A stretch of DNA of 64,000 bases. It comes from Cycas panzhihuaensis (taxonomy: Eukaryota; Cycadophyta). Under the pieces are notes generated by a model. That model had not been told where the DNA came from. It saw nothing but the letters and a program-made list of their open reading frames with translations, and ran no database searches. Shown piece after piece: positions 11,375 to 23,149 of this stretch; within the stretch, counting starts at the first letter, position 1; the number at the start of each line of letters is the position of its first letter. A program made the position numbers and the translations under genes. Location: NCBI GenBank assembly GCA_023213395.1, contig CM041465.1, forward strand, positions 151,287,741-151,351,740, written 5' to 3'.

Positions 11375-11652
11375 TTGATTGTTGTTACATACTACTTAAA
11401 AATAGCTAGTGGAAGTGGAATCCTAGGTGTAATCCTAGAGAAACTTACAAGTCCTAAAATTTACATAGTTTGGAAGCACCACATATTTAGTTTCTTTCAC
11501 CTTAATGTCCACCAGAAATATGTTGATGAATCAGTTAAAGGAAAGGATGTAAAAGATATCATAGCTTTTGAAACTAAATTAATGACTGATATAGCTTTTA
11601 AAGTAAAATACAAGTCAAAGATGAGGATTATATATATGTTTCTTAATATTTC
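11375..11652 (+). pseudogene. Copia-A gag, N-terminal part (interrupted)
   Basis: Decayed copia-type gag upstream of an inserted copia. The visible translation includes ILEKLTSPKIYIVWKHH, an N-terminal gag pattern. It breaks at 11652, where the LTR of the minus-strand element begins, and resumes at 14455 after the duplicated ATTTC. The open frame 11375-11731 runs a short way into the inserted LTR, so its last 26 codons are not gag. Confidence 0.6.
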
Positions 11653-11989
11653 TGAAGGAAGGATGGATCTAGGAGATAAATCACTCACATGCACACAATG
11701 GCAATGGAGAATGAAAAAGAAGATGAAATAAGATATGAGAGTAAGCTTGGAGGTGAGAATGAATAATGACTCCCTCCTTGAGATTTCACCTTTTATTATT
11801 GAGGGTGAGCATTAGGGTTAGGATTTTCTTGCATAATTAGGGTTAGGATTTTCTCGCATAATGACATGAACCCAAAATTACATCTAAATACACATAAAGT
11901 ACATTTCATTAAGAGACTAATACTAATAATATATCCTAAGGTCATATAATCAATCTACATAAATGACCTTGATACATTAACCTCTTTCA
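11653..11989 (-). repeat. 3' LTR of the minus copia
   Basis: A 337-bp direct repeat of 14138-14449, ending in CA at 11989 next to the purine tract. It has a small tandem duplication (TTAGGGTTAGGATTTTC twice, near 11814-11855) that the other copy lacks, which explains the length difference. Confidence 0.88.
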
Positions 11990-12429
11990 ATTCCCCCCCT
12001 AATGGTGGAAGGTCATTTTTAGAAAATCTATTCTATAAGGTCTTCATTTGAGCCTCATTATTATATTGAAATTCTAAATAACACTTTTGTGGGACAACCC
12101 TCATGGGGAATAAAAACCCACAAACTTTTTAATATCTATAGCCCCTTTTATAAATTAAAATGGCTAAGGTGGATCTTTGATGTAGCCTGATAGCCAAGTA
12201 GCTTAAATGTACAGCTTAATCTGCTAAGTCTCCATATACTATTTAGTCATCCCCTATGCCCTTTTGGGTTTTCACAAGTTTTGATTTTCTAAAATAAGTA
12301 CAACCCTTATCCTTCTGTGCCCACATGGGGTTTTCACAAAGAGGATAGAGCAGAGACTTACTCTTATTCTTCTACGCCCACAAGGGGTTTTCATGAAGAG
12401 AATAAAGTATGATAATCCTATTACCATCT

Positions 12430-13870
12430 TCTTTGATCAATCAAAGATGGAGGCCCTAAGGCCAAGCTACCTTCAGAACTATTCAAACTTCACCTTTTGT
12501 AGTGGTTTGGTGAAGATATTGGCTACTTGATCTGTTGTGAGACAGTAATCTAATTGAATTGTGCCGTCATGAATAAGTTCCCTAATCCTGTGGACTTTTG
12601 TACTTATGTGTTTGGTACGATCGTAAAATACGACATTTTTCGCCATGCAGATTACTGATTGATTATCCATATGAAGACTCGTAGGACTTGTTTGGATGAT
12701 ATTCAATGTTTCTAATAATTTTTTCAGCCATATCACCTCTTTATTGGTCTCAGAAGCAATAATGTATTTAGCTTCAGTAGTTGAATCTGCAACTATCTTC
12801 TGCCATTTGGATCTCTATGATATTGGTGCTATTCCAAGAAATGTTACATACCTAAACGTAGATCTTCTTGTATCTTTATCTCTTGCAAAGTCTGAGTCTG
12901 TGTATGCAGAAAGCTTGAAGTCTGAATTAGGTTCATACAATAGACCATATTTGCTAGTCGTCTTAAGGTATCTCAACACTCGCACTACTGCCTGCTAATG
13001 ATTCTGCTTAGGATTTGTCATGTAATGAGCAAGAATGCCAACAGAGTATATAATATCTGGCCTTGTATTGGTAGTGTAGATGAGACTACCTACAAGTTTC
13101 CTGTAAAGTGTTGTGTCTGCCTCCCTAGTGTCACCTTCAGCTGAGAGTTTGGTGTTAGGATCCATATGTAGCATCATTGGTCGAGCACCTTCTAACTAAA
13201 ACTTGGTTAGAAGATCATTGATGTATTTTCCTTAGGAGAGGAAAATTTTTCTATTCTTTTGTGTTACTTTAATTCCCAAGTAATATTTCATCAAACTAAG
13301 GTCAAACAATTCGAACGTTTTACCAAGGTCCTTTTTCAACTGGCTTATTGCCTGTTCACTATTACCCGTTACTAGCATGTCATCCACAAAGATTATGAGA
13401 TAAGTGACTTTATCCTTATGGCACTTGATGAACAACGTTGCATCAATATCTTAATAGTTACAAACCTCATATCCAAGTTACCTCATCCTTTCAGACAACT
13501 TGGCAAACCAAGCGTGAGGGGCTTGTTTAAGGCCATATAAGGACTTTTTGAGTTTGCAAACCTTATGCTCTTGACCTTCGATCTTATATCCTTCTGGCTT
13601 AGCTATGTAAATTTATTCTTCAAGATCTCCATTAAGAAACGTGGTCTTAATATCGAGTTGGTGGATTTTCCAACCCTGTTGATCAGCCAAGGCCACAAGA
13701 GTTCTAATTGTAGGCCACTTGGTTGTAGGTACAAAGACTTTAGTGTAGTCAATGCCTTCCCTTTGTATAAATCCTTTAGCTACCAACCTCGCCTTGAGTT
13801 TTTTAAGGGTGTCGTCTGATCTATATTTATTTTTGAACACCCATTTATTTTGAACTACCTTTCTGCTAAG
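12430..13870 (-). pseudogene. Copia reverse transcriptase-RNase H fragment (minus)
   Basis: On the minus strand, open pieces 13613-13840, 13232-13435, 12995-13177 and 12479-12736 line up as one copia polymerase. They give KARLVAKGFIQREGIDYTKVF, then [34 protein letters not shown] and IIFVDDMLVTGN (reverse transcriptase catalytic site with FVDD instead of YVDD). After MKYYLGIKV and LVGSLIYTTNTRPDI comes RNase H (TEAKYIIASE, HMDNQSVICMAKN, KHISTKVHRIRE) and the C-terminal DQVANIFTKPLQK. Stops and small gaps break the frame. The enzyme would make element cDNA. The domain order is complete from mid-RT to the end, but everything upstream is deleted. Confidence 0.88.
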
Positions 13871-13952
13871 TGGTAGATCAATGAGCTCCTATGTACCACT
13901 TGTCATAGGTTATCGTTACACCAAAAGCCCTAGGGTGATTTAGGAAGAGAAC

Positions 13953-14004
13953 CTCCTTGTGATAGTTAGTGTCATGCGCTCTAACACTCCCCCATCACAA
14001 GGAG
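13953..14004. repeat. Perfect 11-bp inverted repeat in the copia leader
   Basis: CTCCTTGTGAT at 13953-13963 and ATCACAAGGAG at 13994-14004 form an 11-bp stem with a 30-nt loop. It lies between the primer site and the start of RT sequence, near the internal deletion. Confidence 0.8.
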
Positions 14005-14137
14005 TCATCTGTACTTACACAGCATTGCATGTCCACCATAGCGTTCCTCGGTGCCACCCAGCAAACACCTTCACGTATCTCCAGGTACGCTACCACTGCA
14101 TGTGACCGCTTTGAACCCTAGTCGCTCTGATACCACA

Positions 14138-14449
14138 TGAAGGAATGATGGATCTAGGAGATGAATCACTCACATGCACACAATGGCAGTGGAGAATGAA
14201 AAAGAAGATGAAATAGGATATGAGAGCAAGCTTGGAGGTGAGAATGAATAATGACTCCCTCCTTGAGATTTCACCTTTTATTATTGAGGGTGAGCATTAG
14301 GGTTAGGATTTTCCCACCTAATGACATAAACCCAAAATTACATCTAAATGCACATAAAGTACATTTCATTAAGAGACTAATGCTAATAATATATCCTAAG
14401 GTCATATAATTAATTTACACAAATGACCTTGATACATTAACCTCTTTCA
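14138..14449 (-). repeat. 5' LTR of the minus copia
   Basis: Direct repeat of 11653-11989, next to the primer site on its left and the ATTTC duplication on its right. Confidence 0.88.
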
Positions 14450-14454
14450 ATTTC

Positions 14455-15013
14455 AATCAGTGGAAGCATTATCATACATATCAAAGGAGCAATAACACCA
14501 AAACAAATATGGGACATAATGGTAAATCTATTTAAACATAAGGACAATGCAATGGCTCTCAATTTGTAAAGTTAATTATACACTCTAAAGATGAGAGGGA
14601 ATGTTATAGACCACATTAGACATGTAAGATCTATTTAGGATCAGTTGGTCATCATAGGTAAAAAAAATCTTTAATTCAAAATTATAGCTTGCATACTGAG
14701 AAGTTTACTAACTCAATATGAAAATTTCACTGCTACTCTCACTTTGGAAAATAAATAGTTCACACTTATAATAAGTTCTTTGGAATATCTACCTATGGAA
14801 CATGAGAAAAAGTTGAAGTACATGTTTGGAGAGTCATATGGAGTACTGTCATTTAGATCAAAAGGGAAGAAGACATATGTTGAAAAGAAAAATGTGCCTT
14901 CTAAACCTTTAGTTCAAAAAGATAAACTAAGAGGCTTGACTAGACAATATAGGCCAAAGTTCTACCATTATGATAAATTAGGCCACATCAAGAAATATTA
15001 TTGGGAATGGTAA
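14455..15013 (+). pseudogene. Copia-A gag, C-terminal part with zinc knuckle
   Basis: Continuation of gag after the inserted element. It carries IIACILRSLLTQYENFTATL (a typical copia gag motif), then a basic stretch and the knuckle FYHYDKLGHIKKYYWEW (about 14959-15009). Both the first and later cysteines are replaced (C-x2-C-x4-H-x4-C expected). The open part is 14780-15013, and upstream stops mark decay. Confidence 0.7.
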
Positions 15014-15179
15014 TAGTAAAATATAAGCAGCATTAGTAATAATAACAACCCCAATGGCAGAAGCAACAGTAGTAACAATGTCAACATTAACCACATATAC
15101 AATATGGTCACATCACAAATGCAACAAGCAACCCACTTATAGAAATTCCATAATGATTATTTATTATAGTTTATAAAAT

Positions 15180-15450
15180 GAGATTATATGAACAAGATGT
15201 ATGGTTCATCAGTTCTAGTGCATCTCAACATATGACTAGGAGGCTTGAATGGTGTTTTTAGATGTGGGAAGTATATCAAAAGGTTACCACCAATGATGAC
15301 ATAGATTTAGTAGCCACAAGAGTAGGAAAAGTGTCAATAATTATGTTAAATAAAGATATATAATATTTAAATGATGTATTATGTGTATAAAATTTGAAAG
15401 TAAATAACAAGATATGATTGTAATATTTACTTAAGAATAGTACATAGTTC
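15180..15450 (+). pseudogene. Copia-A protease remnant with lost catalytic Asp
   Basis: WFISSSASQHMTRR at about 15202-15243 aligns with the copia protease pattern WxIDSGAS-x-HMT, but the DSG triad reads SSS. LNDVLCV and downstream fragments follow. The lesion alone would inactivate the protease. Confidence 0.7.
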
Positions 15451-15479
15451 AAAATAAACAAAATAATATTATACTTAAG

Positions 15480-16420
15480 GGTATTTGGGAAAATAATTTA
15501 TATAAACTAGAAGGACACTCTTATGTATAGAGAGTGCTCCTATCCATATCTCCTAAATAGAAGCTATTACATAAACATATGGATCATCTAAACTACACTA
15601 GTCTCTAATTGATGTATAAGCTTAAAATAGTATATGGTCTTCTCATGGTAGATAGTAAAGGTTGCTTGTATGAACCATGTATATTTGGAAAATAACATAG
15701 GGTGCCCTTCCCAAAGAAAAAGACATGGAGAGCAAAGGAGAAGCTAGGATTGGTTCACTTAAATATTTATGGACCAATGCCTAATATCTTACTAGGCAAA
15801 GTGAGATATTTCATTATCTTCACTAACAACTTTTCATGAAATTTTTGGGTCTTTCTATTGAAGGAAAAATCATAAACATTTACCTATTTCAAACCATTCA
15901 AAGAGATGGTAGAAAATAAATGTGAGTTAAAGATTAAGGTCTTACAAATTGATAATAGAAAGCATATACCTCAAATGAATTTATATAGTTCTACAAGGAT
16001 CATGGAATTAAAAGGTAGTTTATTATTGCCTATACACCTCAATAAAATAGAGTTGCTAAGAGAATGAACAAGACTTTGGTTTAAAAGAAAAATACCATGA
16101 TGCAAGGCAAAGATGTAATTGATTACTTATAGGTAGAAGTTGTAAATAAAATTATTTATCTAATTAACAAAAGTACTATCAAGATTGTTAGAAATAAGAC
16201 ACCTAAGGAAGCTTGGTTAGAAATGAAGCCAACTATGAGTCATCTCAAAAGTTTTGCATGTATAATATATATACACATTCCTAAGGAGAAACAATAAAAG
16301 TTGGATGACAAAAGCACCAAATGCATCCTTGTTAGGTATTCTAAGGAGAGTAAAGCATGTAGGGTTTATAAGGTGTCAACTCAAAAATTTTACACAACTC
16401 ATAATATAATCTTTTGGGAA
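15480..16420 (+). pseudogene. Copia-A integrase remnant
   Basis: A decayed pre-integrase and integrase region. It has HMDHLNYTSL (zinc-binding His region), GCLYEPCIFGK, KLGLVHLNIYGPM (matches the conserved ...HxDxxGPM), KFKVLQIDN-like KIKVLQIDN, and RKTPKEAW-like NKTPKEAWLEMKP. Numerous stops. The enzyme would have inserted element cDNA into chromosomes. Confidence 0.65.
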
Positions 16421-16779
16421 GATAAAACTTAGGATATTAGTACAATAAATGTAGTGTACTAAGTTGAGGAGATGCCTAAATATAGTTCTTCTCATAATAT
16501 AATCTAGCTAGAGTTTATCCTTTTGACATTTGTGAAGCAGCTAAAGTAGAATCATTCCAATTTCTAAATGTTGATTTTGAGCTAAAGATAGAGTCGAAGA
16601 AGCCTAAGACAAAGAAGATTTCACCTTCATTATCATCAAAGAAATCCAAAATGGTATTTAAAAACAATGGAGGATGCTAAGTAAATACTACCAGAATCAA
16701 ATGGAAAGCAAAAATAAAAAGTGCATCCCTCTGATCATGTAAATATGGCATTAATAGTAAGTGTATTGAATGTTAAGAA

Positions 16780-18312
16780 ACCATCCACAATTAAAGAAAC
16801 ATTAAAAGAGAAGAAGTGGTATGACACTATGGAATCAAAAATCTAAGTTGTCAAGAAAAACCACATGTGGGATCTAGTAGAATTGCCTACTAGCAAGTAA
16901 GTAATCAGATGTAATTAGGTCTACATAATCAAGTTTAAATCTAATAAATTTGTAGATAATTATAAAACATGACTCGTTGCTAAGGGCTTCAAGTAAAAAT
17001 AAGGGATCAAATACCAAGAGACATTAACTCATGTTGCAAATGAAAACCATTTAACTCATTATGGCAATAGTTATACAATTTAATTGGCAATTATATCAAA
17101 TGGATATAAAGAATGTATTTTTGAATGGGAAGCTAAATGAAGAAGTTTACATGGAGTAACCACCTAGCTTTATTGAAAATGACCATGAGCACTTGGTATG
17201 ATAACTCAAGAAGGCCTTATATGGCCTAAAATAGGCTCCTAGAGCCTAGTATAAGAAAATTAATCAATACTTTTAGAAGAATAGGTTTAAAAAACTATAA
17301 GTTAAATCAAACTTATGCATTAAAGTTGAAAAGGATAAAATTATATATATATATATATAATGTTATTTTATATTGATGACTTACTAATGACAAGTAATGG
17401 CATTGATATGATATCATGCTTGAAGTTAGATCTTAGTCACTACTTGAGATGATTGATCTAGAGGTTTTACATTACTTCGTTGGAGTGGAAGTATGATAAA
17501 GGCCTAAACATGTCTTCATCTCGTAGACTAAGTATACTTGGGAAATTATAAATAATTTAGGATGGAAGACTATAATCATGTACCTACTTCATTGGAGATA
17601 GGTTCCAAATTGATAGCAGAAGATGGTGGATCAAATGTAGATGCCACATTATATAGACAACTACTGGGAATTTTGATATATCTTATCACTACTAGGCCTA
17701 ACATATCTTATGAAGTTGGAATAGTGTCTAGATTCATAGCATCACTAAAGAAGGGATACTAGAAAGCAACAAAAAGAATCCTTAAATATTTAAAAATGAT
17801 AGTACACTATGGACTAAGAATTGAGTATAATGATAATTTCAATTTCATAGGATTTATAAATTCTAATTTGACCAGATGTGTAGTTAGTAAGAGATTAACT
17901 TCTAAATATTATTTTAGTATGGGTTCAACTATAGTTACATGGAGTAGTAAAAAGTAATCAAATATTACTTTATCCTCTACTAAAGTATAGTACAAGGTTG
18001 TAGTTACAGTAGTTATAAAGGCCATTTGGTTATGTTAGATTTTAGAGGACATAGAACTATAGAAATTAGAGCTAACCATCATGTATTGTGATAATTAAAA
18101 TATGATAAAGATTACAAAAAGTCTTATGTTCTATGATGGCACCAAACATATCAAGGTACATCATCACTTCATTTAGGAATTGATATAGAAAGGTATAATA
18201 TAGATGGTATATAGGCCTACAGAAGAATAATTGGCTAACATCTTCATCAAACCTTTAGCACATGATATATTTTAGACTTTAAGGGATGGTTTAGGTGTTA
18301 GATGAAATGAAA
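16780..18312 (+). pseudogene. Copia-A reverse transcriptase and RNase H remnant
   Basis: The copia polymerase read with stops and frame changes: VVKKNHMWDLVELPTSK at the RT start, then YIDDLLMTSN at 17369-17398 (YIDD catalytic motif intact) and LHYFVGVEV. The open stretch 17562-17762 has LIAEDGGSNVDATLYRQLLG and LIYLITTRPNISYEVGI. RNase H follows with TLSSTKV, FYDGTKHIKVHHHF and the C-terminal LANIFIKPLAHD and LRDGLGVR. A (TA)n run (17340-17359) has grown just before the catalytic motif. Confidence 0.8.
17340..17359. repeat. (TA)n microsatellite inside the RT pseudogene
   Basis: About ten TA units directly upstream of the YIDD codons. Confidence 0.85.
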
Positions 18313-18320
18313 TATACATT

Positions 18321-18517
18321 AAGAGGAAGTGTTAGAGTTAATATTTATTTTAAGAGGTCATGGACCCCTCCCTCCTTAATTTTTTTATATTATAATATTA
18401 GGTGTGTGTAATTATATAAGAGCGATGGGCCAATGAGGGTTACAACTCACATCTTATAAGTGTCAACTTAGATAGCAATAATATTTTTGTAACTATTAGG
18501 ATTAAGTTAATATTGGT
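18321..18517 (+). repeat. Copia-A purine tract and 3' LTR, first half
   Basis: AAGAGGAAG precedes TGTTAGAGTTAATA (LTR start 18332). The LTR is interrupted at 18517 by a LINE and resumes at 23805. Confidence 0.75.
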
Positions 18518-18559
18518 CAAATCTTGATCTAGGTCCAGATGACAAGGATTCCCCTGTAG

Positions 18560-19500
18560 TTTTAGAATCTGGAAGTAGTAAAAGGGATGGCTAGGGTTGT
18601 TGGACCACTACTAGCGATGGATTCTACTACAAAGAATAGATCTTAGTTGATAAATGCCAGGTTTTGTATTTTGGAGAGACTGGAAAGAGACCTCCCAGAA
18701 GAGGTTAGCATCGAAACGGAGGGATGGGATATTAACCAAAAGTTGGTTTATAAGTTAGATGACTTTAGATGTTCGATATACAAGTGCATGGGGAATTTAC
18801 CCTTGAAGTGCCTAGGAGAAACAAATAAGGTCGAGGTCGAAGAGAAGGGAGGCCCAAGTAAAACCACCGAGGATTTTGGGGCAGAAGCAAATATAGATGT
18901 TGCCCTAGGTTCTAAGGTTGGTGCATCTCCACAAGGGGAGAAAGTGAAGGTTGGACACAAGGAGTTCCCCATCCTTAAGTAAACTGAGGAGAAGGAGTGA
19001 CCCAAGGATCAAGAGGAAGGGCAGTAAGGGTTAGCAACTTTGGAAGAGGAGCACTCTGTTGGTGAGAGGAGGGTTGAGAAGGCCCCGTCTAGGGTAGTTG
19101 AGGCTCCTCAAGCTGAGAAGATGAAGGAGATTAACTGGGATGAGTAGGATTCTCTCAAAGGAAGGTGAGGAGATGGTGCGACCTTAAGGTCAAGGGAAAA
19201 CACAGTAAGGGCTCTCAAGTAGGGGGGATGAGAGCTAGCTTGGAATGGATTGCATGGATGTAGTGGCTCCACCTAAGAAAGGGGACCTAAGAAGGCCACC
19301 CAGTGGGGCTCACAGGTGGATAATAAAAGGTAAAAGTGTTCAGGAGGATTCGTTAAGCTTGAGGAGAGCCCATGATCTTAGTAGTGATAAAAGGCCCGAC
19401 AGACCATTAAAGAAAGCGATTCGAGATAGGGAAACTGCATCCCAAATTGATGAAGGGTATCAAAGTACCCTAAAGGAAGGGGTGATTAAAGGCCCATTCC
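18560..19500 (+). pseudogene. LINE ORF1 remnant
   Basis: Visible segments INARFCILERLERDLPEEVS and DDFRCSIYKCMGNLPLKC (about 18759-18815) match the C-terminal half of plant L1 ORF1. The latter resembles a damaged CCHC knuckle without its histidine. Glu/Lys/Pro-rich sequence follows. Open parts are 18647-18982 and 19245-19517. The N-terminal half is missing through 5' truncation. Confidence 0.65.
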
Positions 19501-19544
19501 TTAGGAGTAGAAGATGACCCTTTAGGGATGGAGTGGGGGACTTG

Positions 19545-20330
19545 ATGAGGGTCTTATCCTAGAATGTTAGGGGCCTAAATGTCCTCTCTAAGCAAAGAAT
19601 TGTTAAGGATTTGAGAATTAAAATGGAAGGGAACATTATGTTACTATAAGAAATGAAACTTGAGAAGGCTGAGGAGTTAGAGGTAAAAAATAAGATTTGG
19701 AAAAAGGGTGAAATGTTGGCCAAAGAGGGATCTCTTGGTTCGGGTGGTATGGTTGTCCTTTGGGACCCAAGATTCTGGTAAGGGGTAGGTGTGTTCTAGG
19801 AAGATCACTTCATAACCATCTGCTTTACCTACATAAGGACAAACATCTAATGGTTGTCCACTAATATTTATTCTCCTACATCAGTGGAAGGAAGAAAGAA
19901 CCAGTGGGATAGGATTGTGGATGTCCACAAAGACTAGAAGGGCCTCTAGTTAGTGGTGGGGGATCTAAACTCGACTCTCTATCTAAGTGAAAAGAAAGGG
20001 GGTCAAGAGGGCTGGTCCAGGAGTATGTTAGACATGGGGAACTTCTTATAGAGAGAAGGACTACTGGATATCCCACTAAGTGGGGCCAGGTATACATGGT
20101 CTAACAGGAGATTGGGGAACAATCACATCCAGATAAAGTTAGACAAGATGCTGACCAACTATGAATGGATGAGTCTCCATAAGGACATCAAGCTAAAAGC
20201 ACTCTTAAAGATGGCCTTAGATCATTCTCCCCTAATGTTGGAATTTAATACTTAAGGCATTCACCATGGGGCTCTATTTTGGTTCGAACTTATGTGGCTG
20301 AGACACCTAGATCTTAGGAATCAGGTTAAG
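19545..20330 (+). pseudogene. LINE endonuclease remnant
   Basis: Starts MRVLS-stop-NVRGLN, the usual ILSWNVRGLN start of plant LINE endonuclease with Trp changed to stop. It continues with GSGGMVVLWDP, WLSTNIYSPT, LVVGDLNSTL (GDFN-like catalytic site) and MALDHSPLML (the terminal DH-x-P motif). It would nick target DNA for target-primed reverse transcription. Stops are frequent. Confidence 0.75.
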
Positions 20331-20699
20331 AAATGGTGGAGTATCCCTGTGGTGGGGCATGTTATATTCAGATTCTCTAAGAAGTTGAATTGGATCAAGA
20401 GATAGATTAAAGTCTAGAACAAAGAAGTCTTCGGTAACATTTTTTAGGTCAAAGATAGACTTTTGGAAGAGCTTAATATGGTAGAGGGGAGGATACAAGA
20501 GGAAGGTAGGAGCACCTCTCTAGATTAGTTGGAATATTTGATTACAAAAAACTTGGAAGATATGTTGGTTAAGGAGGAAATACATTAGAAATAGAAATCT
20601 AGAGTGCTCTGGCTATCAGAGGTAGACATAAATACTAAGGTTTTCCATATGTCCATGTTGAAACATAGGTCTTACAATAGAATAAATATGTTGTATAGT

Positions 20700-22120
20700 A
20701 GGGACTGAAGCCAATCATGAGATGAAAGAACAAATTAAAGGCATGTTGGATTATTTCAAGGATTTATTCGAAGAACTTGGATGCCAAGATTTAGGTCTAA
20801 GAAAGGATCTCTTGATATTTATCTCTAAGATGATCAATGAAGACCAAAATAGAAGGCTGATAGAACCCTTCACTCTAGAGGAAATGGAGAAAGTAATCTT
20901 CAATATGGGCCATGGAAAAGCTCCTAGGCTAGACGTTTTTCCACCAAGTTTTTTCTAAGAATTTTGGGATATAATCAAGGAGGATTTAAAATTGGCCTTG
21001 AATGAATTCTTTGAAAAGAAAACAATCCTAAAGGAGTGGCAGGGTACTTTTTTGGTGCTGATTCCTAAGAAGGAAGGAGTGAAAGTAATGGAGAACTTTA
21101 GACTGATAAGTCTATGCACTGTAAAATATAAAATCTTGGCAAAAATTTTGGCAAATAGACTCAAGGAATGCTTGCCACTTATCATATCCCCAAATCAAGA
21201 TAGGTTTATAAAAGGCAGACAAATCATGGATGGCATAATAGTGGTCCATGAGACGGTTCGTTCGGTTTATCATAGGAAAGAAGCAAGCATGATTGTGAAA
21301 ATTGACATGTCTAAATCTTACAACTAAGTGGCTTAGGACTACTTACTTGATTGTCTCTAGGCTTTTGGTTTTGATGAGATATGGAGGGACTAGTTGAGGT
21401 GTTGCACCTCCAATCCTTCGTTCTCTATGTTGATAAATGGTACATCAACCCCCTTTTTTCCTAGTTCCAGAAGACTCAAGTAAGGGGATCCTCTATCCCA
21501 TACCTGTTTATCATTATGGCAAAAATATTAGGGAGGGTCGTTGAGGAGGCCAGAAGGAAAGGCTGGGAGTTTAGACTAAATCCCTCATCCATCATGGAGA
21601 ATATCATTCATCATCAGTTTGTTGATGATAATATCATTTTAAGCAAGGCATCCCTAGGGGAAGCTAGAGCATTCAAGAAGGGACTTTAGGCTTATGAGAG
21701 GGCCACAAACTAAAGGATTAACCTGGAGAAGAGTTCTATCTTTTTTATTAACACCCTAGAGAAACTTCAGAGGAGGATTAGCAAGGAGATGGAGATTCCC
21801 ATTAGACTTCTTCCAACCACTTATCTTGGGATTCCATTTTTTGATGGAAATATGAACAAGGATCTCTAGAATTCTATAGTGAATAGGATCCAAAGGAAGC
21901 TGGCTAGATGGAAAGGATCTCTCCTTAGTCTAGTAGGTAAAATTTAGTTGGTGGCAGCCTCTCTATAGAGTATTCCAGTTTATATAATGTCAATCTTTAG
22001 GATGTTGAGTAAGGTCATTTCAATCTTAAAAGGCATTCAGAAAAGATTCCTTAGGTCTAGAGCAAAGGATAAGGATATAATCCATTTGGTTTGCTAGGAT
22101 AAGGTTTGTAAGCCTAGGTG
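20700..22120 (+). pseudogene. LINE reverse transcriptase remnant
   Basis: Plant L1 reverse transcriptase: FNMGHGKAPRLDVFPPSFF (20911-20956), WQGTFLVLIPKKEG, NFRLISLCTVKYKILAKILA, FIKGRQIMDGI (open 20992-21327). The catalytic HHQFVDDNIILSKAS follows near 21609-21650 and then TTYLGIPFFDG. The FVDD aspartates are intact. Several frame changes and stops occur, including within 21328-21600. Confidence 0.82.
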
Positions 22121-22639
22121 GGCAGGGGGGCTCAACTTAAGAAGACTTTAGGCCTTTAATAGGGCTTTGTTGGCAAAGTTAGGCCGAAGATTAGCGAATG
22201 ACGATGGCACCCAATGGAGAAATATCATTTCCAAAAAGTACTTAGGGGCAGGCACTTTTTAAAAGACGAGGTGGGGGTGTTTCTGAATCTCCCATTTGGA
22301 AAGGGTTAGTTCTTTTGAGGCCCATATTAATTAATGATATGAGTTGGAAACTGGGGAATGGGGAGAGTATCAGGTTTTGGGAGGACAAATGGTATGAAAA
22401 CTTAAAATTGAAAGAGAAACCTATCATCGATAACCTGCAGGGTGTTTATGAGGAAATTTTTGGCCCACTAATAAAGGATTACTGGGAGGGACATGGTGAA
22501 GACAAGTTGAATCATCGGTATATTCCTAAAAGGCCCATGGTTGATACATTGATTTGATCACACTCCTCCTTGGGTCATACTCCGTGAAGGAGGGATACCA
22601 TTCTCTTTATATGGAGGACAGGTTTGGTAAGAACGTGGT

Positions 22640-22900
22640 GTTGGCTGGGGTCTAGAAGCTGGGGCTCATCCCAAAGGTAGAGGCTTTCTAGTGGCTTTGT
22701 CTACAAAATAAGATATTAATAATTGATAATCTTCATAGACGTGGTCTCACCATGCTGAATAGATATGTGCTTTGCAAGAAGGATGAGGAGTCCTTGGACC
22801 ATCTCAACATTCACTGCCCCTTCTCCAAGGGAATCTGGGCCTATATATGGTCCAACTTAGGGTTAGATTGGGTGGTGCCAAGGACCCTAGTAGAGAAATA
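22640..22900 (+). pseudogene. LINE zinc-binding module (zf-RVT) remnant
   Basis: Reads WLCLQNKILIIDNLHRRGL, MLNRYVLCKKDEESLDHL and NIHCPFSKGIW. These carry the Cys, Cys, His and Cys ligands typical of the zf-RVT module after plant LINE reverse transcriptases. Confidence 0.75.
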
Positions 22901-23149
22901 GTTAATGTAGATATCTCCCTTCAAGAGTAAGATGTTGGGGATGTTATGGAAATTAATCATGCCTATTGGGGTCTAGAATATCTGAAAAGAGGGTAATAGA
23001 AGAATCTTCCAAGGGAAGGATTTGTATGAGCATAGGCTAGAAATTCTTAAACCTTCAGATGAGGTAAGGGTCCTGAGGGTGGAGGGAAGCATCGTGGAGG
23101 GCTAGGGGTTTAGGTGCCTAAAAGTTATTGGGGTTAAAAGGAGGAAGTA

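Larger units (their letters stand above)
11653..14449 (-). mobile_element. Internally deleted Ty1/copia element (minus)
   Basis: A 2.8-kb element with direct terminal repeats at 11653-11989 and 14138-14449. Read on the minus strand the LTR starts TGAAAGAGG and ends CTTCA. A perfect 5-bp target duplication ATTTC flanks it (11648-11652 and 14450-14454). The minus-strand primer site (TGGTATCAGAGC, seen on the plus strand as GCTCTGATACCA at 14125-14136) adjoins the right LTR. A G-rich purine tract (plus strand TTCCCCCCC, 11991-11999) adjoins the left one. Only reverse transcriptase and RNase H coding sequence remains inside; gag, protease and integrase are gone. It sits in the gag of Copia-A. Confidence 0.9.

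Noticed and set aside
12696-12998. 100-codon plus-strand frame
   Set aside because: Antisense shadow of the minus-strand copia RNase H region.
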